From NCBI GenBank assembly GCA_047974415.1, contig JBKECH010000118.1:1-50543 (forward strand): 50,543 bases of DNA. Reading direction: 5' to 3'. Below are positions 43,823 to 50,543 of this stretch, piece by piece. This DNA is from JBKEAJ01 sp047974415 (lineage in GTDB: Bacteria > Bacteroidota > Bacteroidia > Bacteroidales > Prolixibacteraceae). Positions within the stretch are counted from its first letter, which is position 1; every line of letters starts with the position of its first letter. A model generated the notes under the pieces. The model did no database searches. It was not told the DNA's origin and worked only from the letters and a program-made list of their open reading frames with translations. The position numbers and the translations under genes were made by a program.

Positions 43823-45778
43823 ATGGACAATAATATAAGTAACTCACAAAACAATAGGAGACCTCTAATTCCAAATAGAAAAGGAAGGATGCCCTTCAAT
43901 ACCTATTGGATATATGGATTGATAGTGTTAGGGATCTTTGCAATACAGTACTTCTCTACTGGTAACTCTCCTGCTAAGACTACCATAGTACGTATAGAAG
44001 AAATGGCAAAAAATGGAGATGTCGAAAAAATTCTTGTAGAGAAAGGTAGTATTGAGAAGGCATACATCACTCTTAAGCCCACCAGTGTAGAAAGATATAA
44101 AAAAGAGTTTGATCTTCAAAACAGTAATCCTGCCGATAAGGGACCGCATTTTGAATATCAAATTGGTTCTATCGAAACTTTCAGCACTCAAATAGAAAAA
44201 ATTAATGAATCCTTGCCAAGTTCTGTAGGAGAAATTTCGGTGGAGTATGATACGGTAACAGACTATTATGGCAATATATTCTATTATTTTCTAGTAATAG
44301 GACTTCCTCTATTATTTTTCTTCTATATTATGCGTAGTATGCGCGGAGGTGCAGGAAATGGAGGAGGCGGTATTTTTAGTGTTGGCAAATCACAAGCTAA
44401 AATCTTTGACCCAGAGTCGAAAGTGAAAATGTCGTTCAAAGATGTTGCAGGGCTTGCTGAAGCAAAAGAAGAAGTAGAAGAAATTGTGGAGTTCCTGAAA
44501 ACACCCGACAAATATACCAGAATAGGAGGCAAAATACCAAAAGGAGCCTTGCTTGTTGGTCCTCCAGGGACAGGTAAAACTCTGCTTGCAAAAGCTATGG
44601 CTGGCGAAGCTAATGTCCCTTTTTTCTCCATGTCGGGTTCCGATTTTGTCGAGATGTTTGTCGGTGTCGGTGCCTCGCGAGTAAGAGACCTTTTCAGGCA
44701 AGCAAAGGAAAAAGCTCCGTGTATAGTTTTTATAGATGAAATAGATGCTGTCGGTCGTGCCCGAGGTTCTCGACCTAGTATGGGAGGTAATGACGAAAGA
44801 GAAAACACTCTCAATCAGTTACTTACCGAGATGGACGGTTTTGAAACTAACTCGGGAATTATTGTTCTTGCAGCAACGAACCGTGTAGACGTTCTTGACA
44901 ACGCTCTTCTTAGAGCTGGACGTTTTGATAGGCAGATACACGTAGATCTGCCAGACCTTAACGAGCGTGAGGAGATTTTTAAGGTGCACCTCAGAGATAT
45001 AAAATGTGCTGCCAATTTGGATGTGTCATTCCTTGCAAAGCAAACACCAGGATTCTCTGGTGCAGATATTGCAAATGCTTGTAATGAATCGGCTCTTATA
45101 GCCGCACGAAGAGGCAAGAAAGAAGTAGATCGACAAGACTTTATGGATGCTGTCGATAGAATTGTTGGAGGGCTCGAGAAGCGAAATAGGATTATTACCA
45201 CCGACGAGAAAAGACGCATTGCTTTGCATGAAGCTGGACATGCATCGTGTAGCTGGTTGCTAGAACATGCTCACCCATTGGTGAAAGTTACGATTGTGCC
45301 ACGAGGGAAATCATTAGGTGCTGCATGGTATTTGCCTGAAGAACGATCTTTGCAAACTCGCAATCAGCTGTTAGATCAGATGTGCTCATTACTGGGCGGA
45401 CGTGTCGCCGAAGAATTATTTACAGATGATATATCCTCAGGTGCACAAAATGACCTTGAAAGAACAACGAAAATGGCATCGATGATGGTGAGCGTTTTTG
45501 GAATGAGCGAGAAGGTGGGGAATGTGAGTTACTACGACTCCACAAATACTGACATGTCATTCACTAAACCGTATAGCGAACGAACTGCTGAAGTGATTGA
45601 TGATGAAATAAACACGCTGATTAACCAGCAGTATAATAGGGCCAAGAAATTACTAAGCGATAACAAAGAGAAGCACAATAAACTTGCTGATTTACTATTA
45701 GAGAGAGAAGTAATAATGGCAGAAGACCTAGAAGAAATATTTGGTAAGCGCCCTTGGGGTATACCTTCTGATTCTTAG
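43823..45778 (+). CDS. ftsH: ATP-dependent zinc metalloprotease FtsH
   Basis: The 651-residue inner-membrane AAA+ protease degrades membrane and regulatory proteins. Two membrane segments (about residues 27-46 and 153-172) flank a periplasmic part. The ATPase has Walker A GPPGTGKTLLAKA, Walker B CIVFIDEIDAVGR and the second-region ATNRVDVLDNALLRAGRFDR. The protease has the zinc motif HEAGH near residue 470. All sites are intact. It is co-transcribed with rsfS. No cdsA follows, although cdsA often follows ftsH in related genomes. Confidence 0.97.
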   Translation: MDNNISNSQNNRRPLIPNRKGRMPFNTYWIYGLIVLGIFAIQYFSTGNSPAKTTIVRIEEMAKNGDVEKILVEKGSIEKAYITLKPTSVERYKKEFDLQNSNPADKGPHFEYQIGSIETFSTQIEKINESLPSSVGEISVEYDTVTDYYGNIFYYFLVIGLPLLFFFYIMRSMRGGAGNGGGGIFSVGKSQAKIFDPESKVKMSFKDVAGLAEAKEEVEEIVEFLKTPDKYTRIGGKIPKGALLVGPPGTGKTLLAKAMAGEANVPFFSMSGSDFVEMFVGVGASRVRDLFRQAKEKAPCIVFIDEIDAVGRARGSRPSMGGNDERENTLNQLLTEMDGFETNSGIIVLAATNRVDVLDNALLRAGRFDRQIHVDLPDLNEREEIFKVHLRDIKCAANLDVSFLAKQTPGFSGADIANACNESALIAARRGKKEVDRQDFMDAVDRIVGGLEKRNRIITTDEKRRIALHEAGHASCSWLLEHAHPLVKVTIVPRGKSLGAAWYLPEERSLQTRNQLLDQMCSLLGGRVAEELFTDDISSGAQNDLERTTKMASMMVSVFGMSEKVGNVSYYDSTNTDMSFTKPYSERTAEVIDDEINTLINQQYNRAKKLLSDNKEKHNKLADLLLEREVIMAEDLEEIFGKRPWGIPSDS

Positions 45779-45979
45779 CCTTAAACCTAGGTGAAGTTGG
45801 GGAGCCTGAAGTGGACGTAGTTTAGAGCAATATTATTATAGGGAATGTAACGTAATTGCTGAACTTTATAATAGGCTGTAAGTTGTGTGATGTTCAGTGT
45901 GAGCGAAAAAGGCTCTGAGACCAATAAATCTTTTTGACGAGTGGGGGAGGGCTGAGTAGTCTTATTCCTGTGTTGGAAC

Positions 45980-47218
45980 TTATGTACTAGAGGAAATTAT
46001 TTTTTTTGTTGCCCCTCGGTTTGCATATATGTAGTTCTTGGAGCTTGTGCACGAGCTCTTATATAGCTCTTCGTTGGCAAAGAGTTTATCCACAAACTCT
46101 TCGTATTCTAAGGGCTTATTAACCTCCTCTCCACCTCTGCAGTCTTTTAAGTCTTGAGCCTCTTTAAACTTCTTATTGTTAGGCCCAAAGCTCACAGGAA
46201 TCCCATAAACGGCAGCTTCAGGTAGATTGTGAATGCTTTTTCCAAAGCCCCCACCGATATGTGCCATAAAGGCATATTTGTATATGGACGATAGCATCCC
46301 GAAACGATTTATTATCAGTACGCGACAAGTAGTATTACCACTTGTCTCTAGTTCATCTATGGTGCAAACATCCCCTTTGAACTTCCTTCTGATTTCCTCA
46401 ATGCGCTTGTCATTAAATTCATGTGGAGCAATAATTACTTTTAAAGCAGTTTGTTTTTCGTAGTTCCTATTGAAATACATCGATATAATGTCCTCGTCTG
46501 GCTCCCACGTACTACCGCCTATTATCACCTTGAAATTCTTGCAAAACTCGTCTATCAAGGGAAATTCATTAGAGTTTTCTGCAATTTGGATTACTCTGTC
46601 GAAGCGAGTATCTCCACATATCTCGTAATTATTTAAGCCGATGGAATCCAGTAGCTTAGCAGATGTTTCGTCTTGAATGAAGAGCCTTTCAAAGCATTTT
46701 AGAGTTCTTTGAAACCATTTGCAGTAAAACTTAAAAAAGATCTGATCTCTCCTGAATATACCTGATACTAAATAGAGCTTAGTGCCATGATTTTTAGCAC
46801 TTCTGATAAGGTTGTGCCAAAATTCGTACTTTACAAAGTATGCAAGTTCGGGGTTTAGTTCTCTAATAAATAGGTCAACTCTTTTTTTTGTGTCGAAAGG
46901 AATATATCCAATCCAATCAGCAAGTTCATAGTTTTTTCTGATTTCATATCCCGAAGACGAAAAAAAAGTGATAACAATCTTGTAATAAGGGTGTTGTTTT
47001 TTAATTTCTTCTATGATTGGACGTCCTTGTTCAAACTCGCCTAACGAAGCGCAATGCACCCACACAACTCTGTCGTTTTTGCCAAATACTCCTCTTATGC
47101 TTTGTTTACTTTCTCTTCTTCCCTGAATGCCTAGTCTAGCCTTTTTGTTGACAAGAGTAGCAATGTGGAAAGTTCCTGCAAACGCTCGCATCAAAATGTC
47201 GTAAATGCAAGAGTTCAT
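45980..47218 (-). CDS. waaA: Kdo transferase (lipid A 3-deoxy-manno-octulosonate transferase)
   Basis: The 412-residue inner-membrane-associated glycosyltransferase adds Kdo from CMP-Kdo to lipid A precursors. It has VWVHCASLGEFEQGRPIIE near residue 50, ITFFSSSGYEIRKNY near residue 83, YFVKYEFWHNLI near residue 125, and GGSTWEPDED and HIGGGFGKSIHNLPEAAVYGIPVSFGP toward the C-terminus. The start at 47218 (MNSCIYDILMRAFA) follows the VTT gene by two bases; the longer frame would overlap it. The 200-base gap after ftsH shows no gene. Confidence 0.92.
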   Translation of the reverse strand: MNSCIYDILMRAFAGTFHIATLVNKKARLGIQGRRESKQSIRGVFGKNDRVVWVHCASLGEFEQGRPIIEEIKKQHPYYKIVITFFSSSGYEIRKNYELADWIGYIPFDTKKRVDLFIRELNPELAYFVKYEFWHNLIRSAKNHGTKLYLVSGIFRRDQIFFKFYCKWFQRTLKCFERLFIQDETSAKLLDSIGLNNYEICGDTRFDRVIQIAENSNEFPLIDEFCKNFKVIIGGSTWEPDEDIISMYFNRNYEKQTALKVIIAPHEFNDKRIEEIRRKFKGDVCTIDELETSGNTTCRVLIINRFGMLSSIYKYAFMAHIGGGFGKSIHNLPEAAVYGIPVSFGPNNKKFKEAQDLKDCRGGEEVNKPLEYEEFVDKLFANEELYKSSCTSSKNYIYANRGATKKIISSST

Positions 47219-47220
47219 TT

Positions 47221-47787
47221 CTAGAAAGCTTGATACACGATTAGCCCATAGACTGAAAAACGAATGAAGCGAGTAAGGGCATATAGTAAATACGTTGACT
47301 GTGGACAACCAGTTGCCCCGATAAGAAGACTTGTGCCCGAAAAGGGTAGTGGCGTTAGGGCTGCGACAACAATCAAGAAAGCTCCGTATTTATGCACTAA
47401 AGGCCAGTGCTTTGCGAAGAATTTTTTGCGAATATATCTATAAAGCACTACTTTATTTAGATATCGCCCACCTAGGAATGCTAAGTATCCAGCTAGATAC
47501 GAAATCGTTGCGAGCAATGCCACATTTGCAATATAAACGCCTACGCGACCAAAGCTCGTTGCCCAAATCATGAATAATTCTGGAGGGATGATTCCAAAAA
47601 GTACCTCCGATAGTATGTAAATACCATAAATATAAGCATGCTGATTAGCATGTGAGTCTAACCATGGTGGCAGGTCGATAGGCATCCACTTTAGTGCCAT
47701 GTAGACAAAAGAGAACATTATTATCATCCACAGCACCCCTTGTAGTGCATGTTTTAATAAAAATTTAGTCTTATCGCTTAGTGCCAT
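47221..47787 (-). CDS. VTT/SNARE-associated (DedA-like) membrane protein
   Basis: The 188-residue inner-membrane protein has about four to five hydrophobic segments. Features include an SEVLFGIIPPELFMIWATSFG stretch near residue 60, AGYLAFLGGRYLN near residue 98, and VAALTPLPFSGTSLLIGATG near residue 137, which resemble the VTT domain of DedA/YqaA relatives. Such proteins are linked to lipid carrier flipping or envelope homeostasis, but this one's role is not proven. It is followed within two bases by waaA, so they form a pair. A good promoter lies just upstream. Confidence 0.8.
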   Translation of the reverse strand: MALSDKTKFLLKHALQGVLWMIIMFSFVYMALKWMPIDLPPWLDSHANQHAYIYGIYILSEVLFGIIPPELFMIWATSFGRVGVYIANVALLATISYLAGYLAFLGGRYLNKVVLYRYIRKKFFAKHWPLVHKYGAFLIVVAALTPLPFSGTSLLIGATGCPQSTYLLYALTRFIRFSVYGLIVYQAF

Positions 47788-47804
47788 TTGTTGTTTTATT
47801 TTTG

Positions 47805-47835
47805 CAAATATAGGTTTAGATAACTATTTCCACAA
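47805..47835 (-). promoter_or_regulatory. Promoter for the VTT gene-waaA operon
   Basis: On the minus strand, TTG (47833-47835), a 20-base spacer and TATATTTG (47805-47812) match the Bacteroidota promoter pattern. Transcription would begin about 10-15 bases before the ATG at 47787. Confidence 0.6.
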
Positions 47836-47883
47836 CATTCAGGGGTAGATATTTAATGTGTTATACACCGTCGATTTTAGTTA

Positions 47884-48040
47884 GAGTCCGTTTATAAAAT
47901 CCAACATCTGCGTTATGCTCACTTTGCTATTAGTTATTTACACAAGTAAACTTCCAATTAACAAACTCCCAGTATACAGGACGGCAAGCCTTGATATTTA
48001 ACTTTATAGTTCAGACTCCCGACATTATGGATAGACACTC
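47884..48040 (+). mobile_element. MITE copy D (157 bp)
   Basis: It starts gagtccgtttataaaatcc and ends cattatggatagacactc; it is homologous to copies A-C throughout. It is flanked by tagtta on both sides (47878-47883 and 48041-48046), a 6-bp target duplication. It lies between the helicase 3' end and the VTT-gene promoter. Confidence 0.8.
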
Positions 48041-48081
48041 TAGTTAAATATCGACAGAGTGTTTTGAGATTATTCCAAAAG

Positions 48082-49866
48082 TCAATCTTTGTATCTCTTT
48101 CTACGTCCGCCACCATCGGTGCTCTTGCCTCTGTTATTGCGCCCCCTGTTGTTGCGCCCACCATCATTGCGACTATTGCCGTTGCGACGCTCGCGTCCGC
48201 CAGAGTTGCGATGCTTGCCACCTCCACCGTTGCCACCTCGACCTTTGCTTGGACCGTGAGATTTTACTTGCAGCTCTATGTCGTTGAACATTAACCCCTG
48301 AAAGGCAACGAGGACATCGTCTACGCGCCCATTTTCAACATCGACGTAGGTAAGGTTGTCATTTATATCTATCCTTCCCAGATTTATACTTGAGTCTCCT
48401 GTTAGCTCGTTGATAACCCCAATTAGATATGAAGGATCGACCTTTTGTCTTTTTCCAAGGTTTATAGAAATGGTCGTGAAAGTCTCCTTGTCAGATTTAT
48501 TCTTACCTCCTCTGTCTCGTTCTTTCCGGTTTTCGTCAAGGCTGTAATTAAGGTCTTTTGCATCACGATAGTAATCTAAGAATTGATTGAATTGAACTGA
48601 CACAAAGCGCTTTATAAGCTCGTCTCTGTCAAGGTCCTTTAATTTCTTTGTGATTGCTGGCATGAAAGTGTCTATCTCACTTTCGTTGATATCTACTTCG
48701 CAAACCTGATTAATGAGATTGAAAAGCTGCTTTTCGCAAATTTCTCTTCCCGAGGGGATTGTTGCATGAACGAAGGTTTTCTTCATCATCTTCTCGATGC
48801 TTTTAAGCTTGCTCTTTTCACGACCGTTTAGCAATGCGACAGATACACCCGAGCGCCCAGCTCGCCCAGTACGACCGCTCCGGTGGACGTATATCTCGGG
48901 ATCGTCAGGCAATTTGTAGTTGATGACATGGGTAAGTTCGTTGACATCTAAGCCCCTTGCTGCAACATCTGTTGCTACAAGAATCTGAATGTTCTTAACC
49001 CTAAAACGCTGCATAACATAGTCGCGCTGTGCTTGGGATAAGTCTCCGTGTAGAGCATCGGCATTGTAACCATCACCCATAAGCTTATCGGCAACTTCTT
49101 TAGTCTCTGCTCTTGTGCGACAAAATACTATGGCATAAATGTTAGGGTTTACATCTGCAAGGCGTTTTAAAGCTGAATATCTATCGGCTTCGCGGACAAG
49201 ATAATATAGGTGGGTTACAGTGTCGGCGCCTTTGTTTCTTTCTCCGACAGTTATTTCATCGGGGTTGTTCATGTAGTTCGAAGCAATTCGTCGAACTTCT
49301 TTGGGCATTGTTGCGGAAAATAATAGAGTTTGCTTGTCCTCTGGAGTTACCGCAAGTATGGCATCGAGCTCGTCCTTAAAGCCCATGTTGAGCATCTCGT
49401 CTGCCTCGTCGAGTATCATCCATTTAATATGGTTGATTTTTAGCGATTTCCTGGATATCAAATCGAGGGTACGTCCAGGTGTACCAACAACTATATGAGC
49501 ACCTTTTTTCAAGTCTTTTATTTGTGCTTGAATGTTAGTGCCTCCGTATACTGCTACTATTGAAATGTTGTTTTTGTACTTTGTGTAGTTTTCCAAATCT
49601 CGTGCTATTTGCAAGCATAATTCCCTTGTAGGACATAGTATTAACGACTGAACTTCTCTGTTGCTTGTTTCGATTTGCTGAATTACAGGTAATCCAAACC
49701 CCGCAGTTTTTCCAGTTCCTGTTTGCGCTAAGGCTATCAAATCCTTGTCGGAATTAATAATTGCGGGAATTGTTTTTTCTTGAATTGGCGTAGGGTTTTT
49801 AAAGCCAAGCTCCCCGATGGACTTTAGTATCTCGTTACTAAGCCCTAATTTTTCAAATGCTTCCAT
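48082..49866 (-). CDS. DEAD-box RNA helicase (DeaD/CsdA-like)
   Basis: The 594-residue helicase remodels RNA, probably in ribosome assembly or cold adaptation. Motifs are the Q motif FKNPTPIQEKTIP, AQTGTGKTAGFGLP, DEADEM, LFSATMP, ATDVAARGLD and HRSGRTGRAGRSG. A DbpA-type RNA-binding domain (about residues 455-535) follows, then a Gly/Arg/Asn-rich tail (about 540-594) with RGRNNRG repeats. The long leader and hairpin upstream (see 49880 and 49974) suggest post-transcriptional control. Confidence 0.95.
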   Translation of the reverse strand: MEAFEKLGLSNEILKSIGELGFKNPTPIQEKTIPAIINSDKDLIALAQTGTGKTAGFGLPVIQQIETSNREVQSLILCPTRELCLQIARDLENYTKYKNNISIVAVYGGTNIQAQIKDLKKGAHIVVGTPGRTLDLISRKSLKINHIKWMILDEADEMLNMGFKDELDAILAVTPEDKQTLLFSATMPKEVRRIASNYMNNPDEITVGERNKGADTVTHLYYLVREADRYSALKRLADVNPNIYAIVFCRTRAETKEVADKLMGDGYNADALHGDLSQAQRDYVMQRFRVKNIQILVATDVAARGLDVNELTHVINYKLPDDPEIYVHRSGRTGRAGRSGVSVALLNGREKSKLKSIEKMMKKTFVHATIPSGREICEKQLFNLINQVCEVDINESEIDTFMPAITKKLKDLDRDELIKRFVSVQFNQFLDYYRDAKDLNYSLDENRKERDRGGKNKSDKETFTTISINLGKRQKVDPSYLIGVINELTGDSSINLGRIDINDNLTYVDVENGRVDDVLVAFQGLMFNDIELQVKSHGPSKGRGGNGGGGKHRNSGGRERRNGNSRNDGGRNNRGRNNRGKSTDGGGRRKRYKD

Positions 49867-49879
49867 GAATCTTCTTTTT

Positions 49880-49896
49880 GCACGCTCTTATCGTGC
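49880..49896 (-). promoter_or_regulatory. Leader hairpin just before the helicase start
   Basis: GCACG-loop-CGTGC forms a 5-bp GC-rich stem with a 7-base loop, 13 bases upstream of the helicase ATG on the minus strand. Its position could hide the ribosome-binding region. Confidence 0.35.
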
Positions 49897-49973
49897 CCAT
49901 TAATAATAAACAAGGTGTAAAAGGAAGATTTTTTTTGAAACACTTGACCCCGACACCTCTCCAAATAAGCCGA

Positions 49974-50004
49974 CAAAGATACGCATAACTTAGCCTAAGT
50001 CCAA
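49974..50004 (-). promoter_or_regulatory. Promoter for the helicase gene
   Basis: On the minus strand, TTG (50002-50004), a 20-base spacer and TATCTTTG (49974-49981) fit the Bacteroidota pattern exactly. It implies a leader of about 100 bases before the ATG at 49866. Confidence 0.6.
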
Positions 50005-50299
50005 GAGAATAATATTATTACAATCTTAATTCGTGGTGTATTTCTTATTCGTAGTCTATGCTTTGCGTTTTAAAAAATTATTGCCGTAGCTTATGCCTTA
50101 CTTTTAACTATTCAGTCAAAACTAATGCTGATTTTCAGCCCATTGCACGATATTGATGGTGATAACATAGCGAAAACGAATGTTTTCCGATAAGTTTAAT
50201 TACTCTGTGTTTTATAATGCGCTGAATGTCAATGTTAAACAACTTGACGATTCGCCGAATAGTTACGCCCTACTTTTAATAGTTCGTCTTTTGCACCTC
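50005..50299. other. Intergenic region with a short direct repeat, no gene seen
   Basis: Between the helicase promoter and the efflux gene I see no supported ORF. A short, imperfect direct repeat is present: tatgccttacttttaactattc (about 50092-50113) and tacgccctacttttaatagttc (about 50264-50285). An ORF from 50180 to 50392 overlaps the efflux gene on the other strand and is a shadow. The region could be another decayed insertion element, but nothing decisive is visible. Confidence 0.3.
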
Positions 50300-50543
50300 T
50301 TACTCTGCTCCGCCGCCGAGTGCTTGGTAGAGGCTCACCAAGGCTTGCAATTCTTTGTTTTTCTCTACGGCAAGGTCGAGTCCGGCGTTTAGTGCATTTT
50401 GCTGTGCGGTGAGCACCTCCAAATAGGTAGCATAGCCATAGTCGAGGAGTTCTTCGGCATATTCCACCGATAGGCTATTCACTTCGAGGGCTTCTTTTTT
50501 AAGTTTGATGTTCTCTTGCGATGTTTGGTAGGCGAAGAGTGCA
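50300..50543 (-). CDS. C-terminal part of a TolC/OprM-type outer-membrane efflux protein
   Basis: The last 80 residues run to the stop at 50300-50302; the gene continues beyond the window. The sequence includes YAEELLDYGYATYLEVLTAQQ, then LALELQ-like helix ELQALVSLYQALGGGAE, the family ending of RND-pump outer-membrane factors (OprM/NodT type). Such proteins form a trimeric channel for export of drugs or metabolites. Partner pump genes would lie outside the window. Confidence 0.88.
   Translation of the reverse strand, partial: ALFAYQTSQENIKLKKEALEVNSLSVEYAEELLDYGYATYLEVLTAQQNALNAGLDLAVEKNKELQALVSLYQALGGGAE

Noticed and set aside
45779..45979. A MITE relic or small RNA after ftsH
   Set aside because: A short match (gaactttataataggct) is too weak to separate from chance, and no hairpin with a T run was found.
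1..50543. CRISPR array, prophage, or tRNA/rRNA genes
   Set aside because: No regular spaced repeats, phage structural genes or recognisable cloverleaf or rRNA sequences were seen on either strand, although tRNA detection by eye is not exhaustive.

Overview
The window looks like a chromosomal segment of an AT-rich Bacteroidota, most likely Bacteroidales. It carries a type IX secretion (T9SS/Gld) core operon, lipoprotein and outer-membrane genes typical of the phylum, a miaA / PRiA4-like / PBP1A cluster, rsfS-ftsH, and promoters of the Bacteroidota type (TTG, 19-20 bases, TAnnTTTG) instead of -35/-10 boxes. Shine-Dalgarno sequences are largely absent. No rRNA, tRNA, CRISPR array or prophage was recognised. 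Both edges cut through genes.

Layout. 1-1276: a decayed patch with three small ORF fragments (one with an in-frame TGA), one end of an IS1634-like element, an internally deleted IS21 istA remnant, and a dispersed repeat that runs into the serC start. 1277-3602: serC and a DUF1015 gene. 3720-9006 (minus strand): two lipoprotein sulfatases, kdsA and a 2-Cys peroxiredoxin. 9158-14931 (plus): an unrecognised conserved-looking gene overlapping an HD-domain hydrolase gene, a polyphosphate kinase fused to an ArsC-like domain, and an outer-membrane barrel plus PCMD lipoprotein pair. 14971-16280: a mobile-DNA island (MITE, deleted IS1634-like element, dispersed repeat). 16407-18955: rpsO-pnp. 19033-28076 (minus): DnaQ-like exonuclease, dnaN, elbB, a long RelA/SpoT homologue, miaA, a PRiA4-like gene and PBP1A. 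28364-39466 (plus): topA, an arginase-fold protein lacking metal ligands, then porP/sprF-gldK-gldL-gldM-gldN and a second gldK paralogue. 39485-43333: manC, an MlaE/MlaF-type ABC pair and a biotin ligase. 43428-49866: rsfS-ftsH, then minus-strand waaA with a VTT membrane protein, and a DEAD-box helicase. The right edge holds the C-terminus of a TolC/OprM-type efflux protein.

How the genes fit together. Much of the window serves the cell envelope: Kdo synthesis and transfer (kdsA, waaA), GDP-mannose supply (manC), lipid transport (mlaE/F-like), peptidoglycan synthesis (PBP1A), and the T9SS motor and ring (gldK-N). A second theme is nutrient and stress response: polyphosphate kinase, a (p)ppGpp synthetase, ribosome silencing factor and peroxiredoxin. 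The sulfatases suggest use of sulfated host or algal glycans.

The most notable observations are: (1) an apparently undescribed MITE family of about 156 bp with imperfect inverted ends and 6-bp target duplications, in four full copies and several one-ended relics; (2) an in-frame Ppk1-ArsC fusion; (3) a duplicated gldK at the end of the T9SS operon; (4) a metal-site-less arginase-family protein between topA and the T9SS genes; and (5) a Rel enzyme whose hydrolase motif is eroded while its synthetase motifs are intact. All calls come from reading the sequence; no database searches were run.
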